From the NCBI GenBank assembly GCA_023053575.1, contig JAKZAP010000006.1, positions 15,695,280-15,759,279 on the forward strand: a DNA stretch of 64,000 nt. The letters are read 5' to 3'. Of this stretch, positions 1 through 11,420 are shown piece after piece. This DNA comes from Branchinecta lynchi. Lineage: Eukaryota > Arthropoda > Branchiopoda > Anostraca > Branchinectidae. Each line of letters opens with the position of its first letter. Position 1 is the stretch's first letter. A program made the translations under genes and the position numbers. Below the pieces are notes generated by a model, which searched no databases, was not told where the DNA came from, and worked only from the letters and a program-made list of their open reading frames with translations.

Positions 1-583
1 GTCCCGGTGGAAAATACTTTTCACATAAGTGTTCAGCATGTCTTCTTACCCCTAAATCGAACATCTAATCAACTTCAAATATAACTTTTACTTTTAACAG
101 ACTTTCCGGTTTTGGCCGGATTCCGGGCTAACTAAATGTCCGGCAAAAAAACGGTTTTCACCATCGTGTTCATCATGTCTTCTTACCCCTAAGTCGAACA
201 TCTAATCAACTTCAAATAAAACTTTTACTTTTAACAAACTTTCCGGTTTGGCGGGATTCCGGGCGAACTACTTGTTCAATGACAAAATGGTTTTCACAAA
301 CGTGTTCAGCATGTCTTCTTACCCCATAATCGACTATCACATTATCTGTTTATTGCCCCTTAATTTAAACCCCCTCCCCACCCCTAAATGTAGGACTAGA
401 AAGCCCATCTACGAATTAGACCCTACTCTTGACCCAAATAATCCTCACACCAAGTTTCATCAAAAAGTCTCATTACCTCCGAGAGTTATAGTACGCACAG
501 ACGGACAGACAGGCAGACGGACAGACGGAAAACTTTTGCGATGTCATATGTATCCCGCCACTTACGTTTTGGGATCCCAAAAA
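1..583 (+). repeat. Palindrome-flanked repeat, copy A (5' cut by window edge)
   Basis: This is the 3' part of the commonest repeat here. Imperfect 137-bp internal units (key phrase TTTTGGCCGGATTCCGGGC) run to about 310. They are followed by the family's 3' block: a C-rich stretch, CACCAAGTTTCATCAAAA, a run of GACGGACA-type units, and the terminus ACGTTTTGGGATCCCAAAA at 565-583. The open frame across 248-643 is translated repeat, since equivalent frames occur in copies D and E. No coding function is claimed. Confidence 0.85.
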
Positions 584-742
584 CTCCCTTTACGATGCGA
601 CGGCGCTATAATATTCTTTCGTTGGCTATTCTTTGTAAGGTAAGGTAAGGAACAATGTTATTGGCAATCGTGAAAAACTCAAGTAGCATAAAAGTGACAG
701 ACATGCATCTAGAAAATTACAATTCTGATACTTCCTCTTTCT

Positions 743-1065
743 CTGGGATCCCAAAACCTAAGTGGAGGGCCGGATACCTATGATTTCGTATAAGTTGTCC
801 GTCTGTTTGTCTGTCTGTCCGTCTGTCAGCACTAAAACTCTCGAAGAGGGTAGAGATATTTTCTTCAAACTTGGAATGAGGATTCATTCGGTCAAGGTCA
901 AATTCGTAGATGAGCTCTGTAGCCAGAAAATTTAGGTGTGGGGGAGGGGTTTCGAATTAAGGGAAGATAACAAAATGTTTTAAAAAGCCAATGAGATGGT
1001 CGATCTAAGGGTAAAGGACATTTTGAGTCCATATCTGAAACTTATTTTCTCGCCGGACAGTCCGT
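743..1065 (-). repeat. Palindrome-flanked repeat, copy B (truncated)
   Basis: Minus-strand copy. It opens with GGGATCCCAAAACC, then GTGGAGG, the (GTCT)n run and the reversed C-rich block. It breaks off after part of one 137-bp unit (TTTTCTCGCCGGACAG). A 3' fragment of the hairpin-ended family follows directly. Confidence 0.7.
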
Positions 1066-1233
1066 TCGTAAAAGCGTAAGATTTGTTTAAAAGTTGGTTT
1101 TCTCAGATGCCTGCCAAGTTTCATCGTCCTAGCATATCTGGAAGACCCTAAATCGAGAACGGTGGACCACCCACCCGACCAACCAAAAATTGATCGGACT
1201 GTGGCACTTGAGCAGAGCTGCAAGTGCCATAAA
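1066..1233 (+). repeat. Hairpin-ended repeat, 3' end fragment
   Basis: Carries the family phrase GCCAAGTTTCATCGTCCTAG. It ends in the stem TGGCACTTG...CAAGTGCCA followed by TAAAAAG. The loop-side bases differ from those in the copies at 20.1 and 22.1 kb, while the stem still pairs. Confidence 0.75.
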
Positions 1234-1483
1234 AAGATTACTTTTTCTCCGAATCAGCTTTAAACCATACCTAAAATCAGTTTTGATCTCAGAAATTCTT
1301 ATTAACCATCTCTAGCATCTGGTTTGCAAAAGACAAGAACACCAGCAACTCCAAAGATCGGAAGAAAATAGTCGAAATAGGAAATGACCCACCCATGAGT
1401 GGCCATTTGGGCCGAAAGAGAACAACCGACCCATGCTGCGGCGGTTCTGGTGGCCCAATCTAAAGCAAGACGTCGCTGTGTAT

Positions 1484-1628
1484 GTCAAATCGATTCCCCA
1501 CTGAATCTCAAAGGGAATCCTTTTTTGATGATGGTGATGATAATCGGAGCCTCGGGGACTCGCCAGAATCAGTCCCTGGGACAAACAAAAACGCGGGGAC
1601 TCCTGAAAAGGAGGAGCCTTAAGTGTTA
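1484..1628 (-). mobile_element. Fragment of the GGCGTATTC inverted-repeat element
   Basis: Shares GATTCCCC...GAATCTCAAAGGGA and GGGACAAACAAAAACGCGGGG with the element at 37,052-37,484. Only about one third is present and the outer terminus is missing, so it is a relic. Confidence 0.65.
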
Positions 1629-1743
1629 GAGTGAACCCCTACATTTTTCGGAATTCGCTCCTGACTGTCATCTTGGAAAACCGGATCATGCATGCCCGGT
1701 GACAGGCTGTAGTACAGCTGATTGCCGTAAACTGTTGTAGGAA

Positions 1744-1831
1744 TATATAAAAGCTGTCCGACTCGTAAACAACCAAGGTGACTCATCCTCTCAGATTTTG
1801 GCCTTCAGACGGCTTTAATCTTTTCATCGAG
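1744..1831 (+). promoter_or_regulatory. Candidate TATA promoter and short non-coding first exon
   Basis: A perfect TATATAAAAG lies at 1,744-1,753. A TGACTCA (AP-1-like) motif lies about 35 bp downstream, and an ATCGAG|gttagt 5' splice-like site at 1,831/1,832. A leader exon starting near 1,775 would fit. I could not place a coding exon downstream, so this could equally be a transposon promoter or chance. Confidence 0.25.
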
Positions 1832-2604
1832 GTTAGTTTTCTGTACAATACTGAGCAGTTTATATTTCTCAGGCCTCGGACAATCTGACGAACCCGACTG
1901 AGACGTAAAAAAACGCTAAAACGTCGCCTCATACGTGACTCCTAGAACAAACTTCGAAATCCTAGTAACTGTCACCGAGCCTTGCTTCACATGCTATCTC
2001 AAGGAAATACAGTATCAAACTATAATGTTCGGGGATAAATTCAGATGTTTCAATCAAAATTTCATGTTTCAAGCCAATTTTTCTTTGGTCTTCAATCTAA
2101 ATCTCGAAAAAAAAAACACCAGGCTTTCTTGGTTCTCATCCTTCTTAGCGTTGAAGAAAGGAAGAGAGGGGAAATAGAAAGAGAATAAACACGTAGTCCA
2201 ACGTGCTAGTTAATTAAGCCTCGTGAACAAGAAGTCCATTTCATCTTTCCATAGCACATAATCTGAAATACGGAAGTAGCCTACTGAATAAGTTACTGGA
2301 GCTTGACGACGAACAAATGCGTACTGAACAGATAGGGCTACGTGGTTTAGTTTTAGAGGGCAAGCTAGCTTAGGCGCGTCCGTTGCATTCCTAGTACTTC
2401 TGGTGTTCTCACTAGTGTCTGGTATGTCTTCTTCAGGCCTAAGGAGTTTTCTGGTCTCCCAGATTCCCGGTGACTTTTACCAGAACCTTCCTCCCAACAA
2501 GGTTCTAGAAATCCGTGTTCGAGGCCCTAAAAAACTAGAAACTGTGCGAGTACATAAAATCTTTATTAAATTAAGGATCAATCAACAGTGAATTCGACAA
2601 GAAC
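1832..2604. other. Unassigned sequence
   Basis: No convincing exon, RNA or repeat is recognised. The open frame at 1,935-2,177 is short, has no family resemblance and lacks clear splice sites. Confidence 0.5.
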
Positions 2605-3224
2605 TGGAAGCTCATATGGCACATGTCTTGGTAGTAAGGGTAGTTGGTATTTATATCAGCTAAGTTTCGGTCTATCAAGGTCGGGTGGCTCCTCCGGGAC
2701 TCCTGCCTCTCCCCCCTCCCCCCAGAGACTGGACCTGATCCGGATCTACAAATTGTGTACAAACGTCCCAGTCACTATTTTTTTATTCCCTCCCCTACAG
2801 CTCCCCTGTGGCCGATCCGGTCTGAGTATGTAAATGGAGGGCTTACGGTAGTCGTTCCCGCAAACCAAAGTTCGACACTTCGAACGAGCGGCAATATGTC
2901 TGGGACCCGTGACGAACTCTCCCCACAGTGCCCGGATCCGGTCCAGGCCTGTCGATGGAGTATGTACGACATGTACCTTGCAAACAATGCCAACTACCAA
3001 ATTCCATCCCGATCGGATAATTCTTTCGCGAATTTTGTATGACACAAGGCTTTTGGAACACCCAACAGTGCCAGGCCGGAACCAGGCCGAATCTATAAAT
3101 GATAAATCTAGGGTATTTGACCAGTTCCGCCCCGCTCTCTAAGCCTATCACAAGATTCCATGTACCCCCCCCCCCTCCCACCAACTCCCCCGCAGTCGCC
3201 GGATCCTGTCCGGGCCGGAAGCCG

Positions 3225-3317
3225 AACACCTGAATGAATGAATGAACTGATTTATTACATGCAGCCTAATAATAAGGCATCTGCACAGTACATACAGAAA
3301 AATAAGTATATAAACGC
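3225..3317 (-). mobile_element. 3' end of a minus-strand retroposon
   Basis: A (TGAA)3-4 run at 3,230-3,245, followed on the minus strand by AATAAATCAG, is the usual form of a non-LTR element 3' tail made of a short repeat. The + strand LINE at 38.4-38.8 kb ends in the same (ATTC)n type of tail. No coding sequence remains. Confidence 0.5.
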
Positions 3318-3648
3318 TTAAAGGACCCCTCGCACTGTTTACTCTTCAATGTACAGTATTTTAAAACATTTGTATACTTTAAAACTATGCTGTGCTTTCA
3401 ACAAATTACCCAAGTTTTTGACTATTTTAAGCCTTTTCCGAAAGCCGTTGACTTGTAGCGAAAACAGGGAAATAATTTACATAACCGGTTTTTCTGATGA
3501 AAAACTTCTCGCAGACAACAGTCCAAAATCAGCGCGGTTTTGTTAGAGGGGTTAGAATGTAACGTACGAAATTCTGCGCGATTACAAATATATGAAGTGA
3601 TTATGAAAGAAGGTTACATTAGTATTATAGGTAAGACAGGTCCTTTAA
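3318..3648. mobile_element. TTAA-flanked inverted-repeat element, copy 1
   Basis: Begins TTAAAGGACCCCTCG and ends ACAGGTCCTTTAA, so AGGACC/GGTCCT termini are bounded by TTAA on each side. A second copy lies at 52,584-52,960 with shared internal text (AACCGGTTTTTCTGATG). TTAA targets are typical of piggyBac and Kolobok elements. No transposase is present, so the class is inference. Confidence 0.65.
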
Positions 3649-3984
3649 CAATAAATACAGAGCGGCATTGTCATCTGAGACATGTGTTCTTGCTACTTAT
3701 CAAGTCTCATCTAGATTGGATCACTCCTTCGAGAATTAAGTTTCGCAAGATTCCAGACTCCCCGCCCCTCCCCTTCCCCCTCCCGAAGATGGTTGGATGG
3801 AGGAAGTGACAATTTCCAAGTCAATCTAGTAGGTGACCCTAATATGCCTGGCAAGTTTCATCATCCTAGGCCGCTCGGAAGTACCCTTACTCTCAATCAC
3901 CGGACAGGCAGATGAATGGAAAAGCGATCGGTATATAGGAATTGGGTTGAAAGCTGTAAGTGCCATAAAAGCTATTCAATCAGG

Positions 3985-5578
3985 AACAAGAACAAAGGTT
4001 TCGATGGGATCCCAAAAATGTAATATAAGTGGACTTCCTGGTCCAGACAATCGAATCTTGTACATTTCCGAGTCTTCGCCAGACCAGACTCCTTTAACAT
4101 TTTGCTATTTACCCATAATCCAGCGCTTGAACATTACAAAAAACAATCTTACCGTTTTGAAGTTTTTGGAAACTTACGGCCAAACAACAAATCAGATGAG
4201 ATAACCAAGTTCAGATGTGGATTCAGCAACGATACTTACTCTACTATCTCGTCCTAATCAACTTCAGAAGATCCTTTACTTTGACAAAATTGTTCTTATT
4301 TTAGCAGCATTCCCGGCAAACTGCATGCAGAGCAAAATAGCTAATGACAATGAGAGGAGAACCTTTCGAACAAAATCTCCGGCTTTTGGCAAATTTTGCC
4401 AGCTTATCTGTCAAGGCAATAAAGTTCAAAATTCAATTCAGCATGTCTCCTTACCCCGATACCGTATCTCTAATCGACTTCAGAAACAACTTTGAGCCTT
4501 AACCATATTTCCATTTTCGGCCGAATTCCGGGTTAATCACTAGTCCAGCAAGAAGACAAAGTTCATATTTGGATTGAGCGGGCCTCCTTACCCCTTACAC
4601 GATCTCATTAGCTTCTACCTACACTTAATTCGCCCCCCCCCCCCTCCTCTGCCTCTAAATATCTAAAGGACCCATCTACAACCTGGCCTGTACTTTGCCA
4701 GTGAATCCTCATACGAAGTCTGAACAACATATCTCACCCCCTTCGACCCCCCGACACGATAGACACAGACTTCCATGACATTGACATGACTAAACCAATG
4801 GAATACGTTCAGGAAACATGGCTCCCTCCGGCGTCCATAGATTAAACAAAGCGTATCGTCCGACGCGCAGAGCTTTCGCCTGTATAGATAAAGGGGTAGG
4901 GCAGGGACGGCTATAGCCACCTGTTGTTGTTTTTTAAATTGGTCGACAAATCTTATCCAATTGTTCACCAGACAGTTGTCGGATGCATTCTGCCTTTTTG
5001 ACCCAGTAAATGCCGGTTGGGACTCTGAAGATAACTAAACTGATCGCATACACTTTTTTTTTATCTTTAGTATGTTCGAAAGTAGCGACAGCATGTCTCC
5101 TCACCCTATATCGACTATATAATTGGGTTTTAAAATGTCATGCTAAACTTCCGGATTCCGGGTGAATTACTTGTCCGGCGAAAAAATAACTTACCCCAGA
5201 ATCAAACATGTAATCAACTTCAGATTCAGGTTTTACTTTTACAAATTTTCCGTTTTTTGCCGGATTCCAGGTGAACTACTTGTCGGGCGAGAAAATAATT
5301 TCCATATTCGGATTCAGCACGTCTCCTTACCCCTAAATCGACTATCTCATTAGCTTTTAAAAGATTTTTGCTTTCGCCGCTTAATTAGAAACCTCTCCCC
5401 CGCCCCTAAATATACAGGTTTGGCGCCCATCTCTGAACTTAATCTGACCCTTGACCCAAAGAGTCCTCACACCAAGTTTCATCAAAAGTTCACATTCCCT
5501 TGAAGAGTTATCGTGCTCACAGACAACAACTTTTACGAAGTCATATCTTACGCCTTCTTACGCTTTGGGATCCTAAAA
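3985..5578 (+). repeat. Palindrome-flanked repeat, copy C
   Basis: Full-length-like copy. It has the left terminus CAAAGGTTTCGATGGGATCCC, degenerate internal units (CCGGATTCCGGG near 5,155 and 5,265), the C-rich block and the right terminus CTTTGGGATCCTAAAA. The central part at about 4,640-5,040 differs from other copies and may hold a further insertion. Confidence 0.75.
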
Positions 5579-5689
5579 ACAATGACCACTAGTTAGTAGG
5601 CTACTTCGTCGGTAGTGAACGCAGCTATTAGTTAAGCGGGAAGGATTCAAGCTTAAATCTAGCATCATAGGTCAAAGCTCTACACTAAC

Positions 5690-5844
5690 CTCGAAAGGGG
5701 CTTCTCCGTGGTGCTTCTTGGTTATCCGAAATCCGCAAATTTCTTTGCCAACGGCCTTGATTTTCGGAGTCACTTCTACGCGCATTGAATCTTCAGCAAC
5801 GATGCCATGGTAAGAAGAACCGGAAGCAATGTCCAAACGCGGGA
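5690..5844 (-). CDS. Secreted protein of unknown family, exon 2
   Basis: A 155-nt exon read from 5,844 down to 5,690, between a pyrimidine-rich CTCCAG acceptor and a GAG|gttagt donor. Exon 1 ends with one base of a codon, so this acceptor keeps frame and gives 52 codons without a stop. The start reads VPRLDIASGSSYHGIVAED. It is rich in beta-prone and basic residues and has one Cys (KEICGF). An upstream AG at 5,864-5,865 would instead give YFVVAPVPR in front, resembling N-termini of the alpha-2-macroglobulin/TEP family, but it breaks phase with exon 1. The family is therefore left open. The next exon is not found within 1-5,690 and may lie beyond the window. Confidence 0.55.
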
Positions 5845-5969
5845 CTGGAGCGACAACAAAATACTGTTAAAATTTTGAAGACCTACTAACAAAAACACAG
5901 CCATAACAACCTAACAACATTTATTCCCACAGCAAAATCCTCATCACCCCGGCTCCCCTTCCCTCAGAA

Positions 5970-7390
5970 ACAAGACCAAAGGTTTCGATGGGATCCCAAA
6001 AATTCAATATCTGATCCAGACAACTGGGTCTTGTCTTAGCCAGATCCAGTCTTCGCCAGACTCCTGGAACATTTTTACAATTAAAATTCAGAAACAGATT
6101 AAGGCCAAATAGCTAATCACCTGAGAAAACCAAGTTCAGATTTGGATTCAGCATGTGTGTTTACCCCTATAAGTCATATCTGTTTTGACGAAAACTTCCT
6201 GGCACTTCTGCCAATTTCCCGGTTCCGGCCGAACTCCAGAACTACTTGTCCGGCGAAAAAAGAAAGCTCAAAGACGAAATCAGGGTATCTTCTTTCCCCA
6301 GTAATGAACATCTAATCAACTTCAAATAGGAATTTATCTTATAACAAATTTTCCGATTCCAGCCGGATTCCGGTCGAACTATATGTCCGGGTAAAATACG
6401 ATTGTCACACAGGGACTCAGCATCTCTTCTTACCCCTAAATCGCTTATCTAATCAACTAGAAATAAAACTTTGACTTCCAACAGTTTTCCGGTTTTGGCC
6501 GGATTCCGGACGAACTACATGTCCGGATAGAAACTTGTTTTCACATAAGTGTTCAGCATGTCTTCTTGCCCTAAATCGAACATCTAATCAACTCCAAATA
6601 AAACTATTAATTTTGACAAACTTTCCGGTTTGGGCCGGATTCCGGTCGAAATACTTGTCCGTCGAGAAAATAGTTTTCACCATCGTCTTCAGCATGTCTC
6701 CCTACCTCTAAATCGAACATTTAATCAACTTCAAATAAAATTTTTACTTTCAACAAACTTTCCGGTTTGGGTCGGATTCCGGGCGAAATACTTGTCCATC
6801 GAGAAAATAGTTTTCACCATCGTCTTCAGCATGCTTTCCTACCCCTAAATCGAACATCTAATCAATTTCAAATAAAACTTTTACTTTCAACAAACTTTCC
6901 GGTTTGGGCCGGATTCCGGGCGAAATACTTGTCCGTCGAGAAAATAATTTTCACCATCTTCTTCAGCATGTCTTCCTACCCCTAAATCGAACATCTAATC
7001 AACTTCAAATAAAACTTTTACTTTCAACAAACTTTCCGGTTTTGGCCGGATTCCGGGCGAACTACTTGTCCGATGACAAAATGGTTTTCACCATCGTGCT
7101 CAGCATGTCTTCTTACCCCATAATCGACTATCACATTAGCTGTTTCAAAATATTTTGTTTGTCCCTTAATTTGAATCCCCTCCCCCACCCCTAAATGTAG
7201 AGCTACAAAGCCCATCTACGAACTTGACTGGTCCGACGACCCAACGAACCCTCACACCAAGTTTCATCAAAATATCTCATTCCCTTCGAGAGTTATCGTG
7301 CTTACAGACGGACGGACGGACGGACGGACAGACGGACAACTTTTGCGATGTCATAGGTATCCCTCCACTTACGTTTTGGGATCCCAAAAA
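5970..7390 (+). repeat. Palindrome-flanked repeat, copy D (best preserved)
   Basis: Reference copy. The left terminus is CAAGACCAAAGGTTTCGATG plus GGATCCC; the right terminus is TACGTTTTGGGATCCCAAAA. Inside are a unique left part, an array of 137-bp units, a C-rich block, CACCAAGTTTCATCAAAA, and (GACG)n at about 7,304-7,334. No transposase-like frame is seen, so if mobile it is non-autonomous. Confidence 0.85.
6480..7070 (+). repeat. 137-bp tandem minisatellite inside copy D
   Basis: The phrase GGGCCGGATTCCGG and its near variants recur at an exact 137-bp spacing. The units around 6,630, 6,767 and 6,904 are nearly identical, with further diverged units on each side. Because 137 is not a multiple of 3, each unit restarts a similar short frame (MGRIPxEILV...), which explains the stacked 60-100-residue frames. 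Confidence 0.9.
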
Positions 7391-7619
7391 TGAGCTGAAA
7401 ACTCATTATAGCACTTGTAAGAACAGTTAGCATATTTGTCAGGCAAGGTTTGCAGTTGTCGAAGTCAGATCTCTCTCCCGATATTTCTTTCGTCCGAAGA
7501 TGGGGTTGATCCGTTGATCTAGTAAATTTGAAATATTGTTTCAAATCAATATTTATAAATATTGTTTAAAATAAACTTCAGTTATTTATTACAGGATTGT
7601 TTCCGTCCCCGACGTTGAA

Positions 7620-7715
7620 CAATAAGATTGACAGCCTGACGAGGACCCTTGCCAAGATGGGCCGAAATATCGCTGATGAAAAATCGTAGCTGACGTATAC
7701 CCGTTGTAAACATTG
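7620..7715 (+). repeat. Short relic with GAGGACCCTTGCCAA phrase
   Basis: The phrase GAGGACCCTTGCCAA, GGGCCGAAATAT and AGCTGACGTAT recurs near 24,455-24,600, 35,310-35,400 and 60,816-60,910, and in reverse near 59,765-59,880. It looks like a conserved 3' end of a retroelement. The 38,210-38,290 stretch shares only the neighbouring ATATGATTCGCAGTC text. Confidence 0.5.
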
Positions 7716-7852
7716 TTTGAATAAATATTGTTCCATTAGTTGAGGACTGTTTCAGATTGAAAGCTTTGAAATACTCTGGCTCCGATTCGCGTATGACTCA
7801 GTCGATGGTAGGAGCAAATACTCCAGCTCTGATAATTCTGTGCCCCAACTGG

Positions 7853-8084
7853 TGGTGCATTTACACACTGCGTAAAATCCGAGCGTATTTTGAAAACCGA
7901 GCGTATTTTGAAATCCGAGCATATTTTACGCACGTTTTGAGCTTGATAAGATTTCTAGCAATACGGACGTATTTAGATACAAAAGGGACCGATTTCTCAA
8001 ATACGTCCGTATTGCTAGAAATCTTTTCAAACTCAAAACGTGCGTAAAATACGCTCGGATTTTACTCAGTGTGTAAATGGACCA
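7853..8084. mobile_element. Fold-back (long inverted repeat) element
   Basis: Almost the whole 232 bp can fold. The arms start TGGTGCATTTACACACTG on the left and TGGTCCATTTACACAC on the right strand. They continue through GTAAAATCCGAGCGTATTTT and, further in, CTAGCAATACGGACGTATTT. The left arm has extra GAGCGTATTTTGAAA-type units. TGG flanks both ends, a possible 3-bp target duplication. Confidence 0.75.
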
Positions 8085-8315
8085 TGGATCAGACCACGAA
8101 GTAGTTAGAAGGGATTTCATGAGATTTCCGGTAGCCCCCTTCGAGCTATATTAGGATCGAACTAGTGTCCCGGAAATAAGGCTGACTATACTTTTCTTCA
8201 AGCGGCTCTTCAAACAAAGATAACCGGCCAGCTTCGTCTCAAGCAAAATCTTAGTCATATCTGTCCACAAGAAAACGGAACAACAACGCAGAGTGATCTT
8301 ATGTCAGCTTGACAA

Positions 8316-8872
8316 AACAAGACCAAAGATTTCGATGGGATCCCAAAAATCTACTATTTGATCAAGACAATTGCGAACGAACTACCATACTTGTCCAGAA
8401 AAAAAAAGAAGTTCAGAAACGAATTCAGCGTATCTCCTTATCCGTATAAAGAATAAAGTGTTCATCATGTCTTCTTACCCATAAATCGAACATCTAATCA
8501 ACTTCAAATAAAACTTTTACTTTTAACAAACTTTCCAGTTTTGGCCGGATTCCGGGCAAACTACTTGTCTGGTGACAAAATAATTTTCATCATCGTGTTC
8601 AGCATGTCTTCTTACCCCATAACCGAGTATCACATTATATGTTTAAAAATATTTCATTTGCCCCTTAATTTAACCCCCTCCCCCACCCCTAAATGTAGGG
8701 CTAAAGAGCCCATCTACGAAATCGACCTTACTCTTGACCCAAACAACCCTTACACCAAGTTTCATCAAAATATCTCATTCCCTTCGAGAGTAACAGTGCG
8801 CACAGACGGACAGACGGACAACTTTTGTGATGTCATAGGTATCCCTCCATTTACGTTTTGGGATCCCAAAAA
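8316..8872 (+). repeat. Palindrome-flanked repeat, copy E (internally deleted)
   Basis: Has both termini (GATTTCGATGGGATCCC; TTTTGGGATCCCAAAAA) but only about one internal 137-bp unit. It is a short version of copy D. The 111-residue frame at 8,541-8,876 is translated repeat. Confidence 0.8.
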
Positions 8873-9635
8873 CTGAACGACTGGTAGTCAAGTTTATGGC
8901 TGATAAGACAGTGTCGCCGAATACCCTCGAACAACCAGCCCTGAATCGACCTTCATAATTGTATTTATTTATTTATTCCTTTAATTGTATTTTTGTAATA
9001 TTTTCTCGCGACGTCGCACCATTTTATTTCACAAGGGGCTATCCAAAAATAATTAGTAATAAGCATTCAGTTTGTAAATAGGGTGGTAAGTAGGCCTATA
9101 TTCAAATTAATGGGGTTGGTCAGTTATCAGTTTACTAGGGTCAGGGAAAATATTAATCAGTTTCGCTTCGGCAATTTGTTAATTATGTAAAATCTATATG
9201 TATATTCTTGATCTAGTGTAAGTTGTACACTTGAAGTGAATCCCAGATTCACAAGGCTAACCAAAGATGGAATTACCCCGAGCTATGCTACATAGCACCT
9301 CTAGCTGTCATAACACAACAACAACAAATTAAACTTCCGTCAAGACTAGCTCTGAATCATTTTCATCTCGCTGAAATATCAAGGGACAGAGAAACAACTT
9401 TATACTGCATCTGCTTCGAGGGATTGTTCACTCCCAAAATCGGTGTACACCGGTGGCGAGGAGTGAGCAACCCCTAGATCTGCTCGTCTTCTATCCACGT
9501 TTCTCTACTTACGTTACAGGAGTGACACGATATGACGAAGAAACCCTTACCAGCCAACACGAATGGTTAATGCGAACTATACTGTACTTTCTTCCAACAA
9601 AAACAAGAACATCCGACATTTTTCGGAACTAACAG
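8873..9635. other. Unassigned sequence with a retroposon-like tail
   Basis: No gene is seen. It holds a short (TATT)n run near 8,960-8,978. At 9,235-9,330 a stretch ends in an (ACA)n tail (ATAACACAACAACAAC) after GCTATGCTACATAGCACC, in the style of a + strand LINE or SINE 3' end. Confidence 0.45.
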
Positions 9636-10681
9636 AACAAGACCAAGGTTTCGATGGGATCCCAAAAATTTGATATTTGATCCGGAAAGTTAAATATTTT
9701 TATTTTTAAAATTTAGAAACAGATCAAGGCTTATAGTGGGGGTTGAAACACCTTCGAAACTTAAAAAATAATCTTTTGTTGTACATTTCAAAAGACAGTA
9801 CAACAATTGGTAGGTCTAACAAAACCAAGTTCAGACATGGATTCAGCATCTGTGTACACCCTTCCAAGTCATATCTATTTTGACGTAACCGATCGCAACT
9901 TCCTACCTTACTTCTGCCAATTTTCCGGTTTCGGCGGTATTCCGGAACTACTTGTCCGGCGAATAAAGCTCAAAAACTGATTCAGCGTATCTCCTTACCA
10001 ATATATTCAATATTTAATCAACTTCATATAAAATTTAACTTATAACAATTTTTCGGTTTCAGCCGGATTCCGGGAGAACTATATATCCGAGTCAAAAAGG
10101 ATTATCATATATGGATTCAGCGTCTCATCTTTCCGCTAAATCGAACGTCTAATCAATTACAAATACAACTTTTGCTTTTAACAAATTTTCCGGTTTTGGC
10201 CGGATTCGAACTACGTGTCCGACGAGGAAACGGTTTTCATATTCGTGTTCAGCATGTCTTCTTACCCCTAAATCAGATACATAATCAGCTTCAAATAAAA
10301 CTTTTACTTTTAACAAAGTTTCCGGTTTTGAGAAGATTCTCGGCGACCTACTTGTCCGGCGAGAAAATGGTTTACATATTCGTGTTGAGCATGTCTTCTC
10401 ACGCCTTAATCGACTGTCTCATTAGCTGTTTAAAAATATTTAGTTTGCTCCTTAATTTGAACCCTATCCCCCACCCCTAAATGGAGGGCTGCAGAGCACA
10501 TCTACAAGCTCGACCTTTCCGTTGACCCAAAGAATCTTCACACCAAGTTTCATCAAAATATTTCATTCCCTTCAAGGGTTATCGTGCTCACAGACAGACA
10601 GACAGACAGACGGACAGACGAAAAACTTTTGCGATGTCATAGGCAGCCTATACCTCCACTTACGTTTTGGGATTCCAAAAA
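9636..10681 (+). repeat. Palindrome-flanked repeat, copy F
   Basis: Left terminus CAAGGTTTCGATGGGATCCC; right terminus ACGTTTTGGGATTCCAAAA, with the palindrome broken by one substitution. It contains two or three diverged 137-bp units, the C-rich block and an (AGAC)n run at about 10,590-10,618. Confidence 0.8.
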
Positions 10682-11342
10682 TTAATAAATCTTTTACGGC
10701 AACGGCCCCATCAACTCCATCCACTCATGAATTATTCGTAGATCAGACAGCTTATGATGGCTTAGAGGATTTAAAGCTCAAAACAAATTATCGAACAAAT
10801 TAGTACGGTACCACCAAATATTTCGCTGTTTTCTAGTTCCTATTTATTCACAACTTGTATCTTTTTCTTTTTATCTAATTTTCTTGTTAAGATCCTCAGC
10901 CTGCCCAGTGGGTGATTTTGGATTGCGCAATTGCATGATCCCAGTATCCTAGTTTGAACTCCAGACTTTAATTAGATATTTACAGGACCATCCTTCCGGA
11001 CGTCGTTGCACCCTCTCTGACCTCTATGACCCAAGATTCAAGCTTCTTCCCCAGCCAAAGAAATCTTCAGAAAGATACCTAATGTCATTCATCCCATAGG
11101 CTACTTCATTAAACATTTGAACTGTACTTAGTTTTGATTTTCGTTTTATATGTTTGGTTAGTTTGTGTTTTATTCGTATGGCTCTTTAGTGCTTTTTTCC
11201 CAATTTCTACCCGCGTTAGTCTAGTGCTATTAGGGTCTAAATAAAACTGTTTGATCTGACTTGTGGGGAGACCGTGCAATAGGTATAATACGAAGAAAAT
11301 TTAGAACATATAATCCCTACTCCGTTCAATAGAAACACTTAC
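10682..11342. other. Remainder of intron 1 of the secreted-protein gene
   Basis: Nothing recognisable. The intron as a whole (5,845-11,342) is almost filled by copies D, E and F and the fold-back element. Confidence 0.45.
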
Positions 11343-11403
11343 CTCCAGTCTCTGCAGCCAAGATGGAACCGACCACGAAGACGAACAATAGCGTCGACTT
11401 CAT
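11343..11403 (-). CDS. Secreted protein of unknown family, exon 1 (signal peptide)
   Basis: Reading down from 11,403 gives MKSTLLFVFVVGSILAAETG, then the first base of the next codon and a strong GGAG|gtaagt donor at 11,343/11,342. The segment has a basic n-region, an uninterrupted hydrophobic core and a small-residue A-A cleavage region, a textbook signal peptide. The start is supported by a core promoter only about 20 bp upstream (11,421-11,456). Joining to 5,690-5,844 is in phase. The product is predicted to enter the secretory pathway; its function is unknown. Confidence 0.7.
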
Positions 11404-11420
11404 GATTACTAGATCATACC

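Larger units (their letters stand above)
2605..3970 (+). repeat. Hairpin-ended repeat, interrupted by later insertions
   Basis: The left part (2,605-3,224) starts near AGCTCATATGGCACATG and carries the CCGGATCCGGTCC and CAAGTTTCAT-type phrases. The right part (about 3,715-3,970) ends in a degenerate AAGTGCCATAAAA. The roughly 490 bp between them hold a LINE-like 3' tail and a TTAA-flanked element. The several 60-130-residue frames on both strands here are translated repeat. Confidence 0.6.

Noticed and set aside
248..643. 131-residue + frame at the window start
   Set aside because: Lies wholly in palindrome-flanked repeat copy A and just beyond, and equivalent frames occur in copies D and E.
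5690..5863. Firm assignment of the secreted protein to alpha-2-macroglobulin/TEP
   Set aside because: The YFVVAPVPR resemblance needs an acceptor that breaks phase with exon 1, and no bait or thioester region is in the window.
7304..7334. Regular (GACG)n spacing as a CRISPR-like array
   Set aside because: It is a simple tetranucleotide run within a dispersed repeat, with no spacers and no cas genes, in a eukaryotic context.
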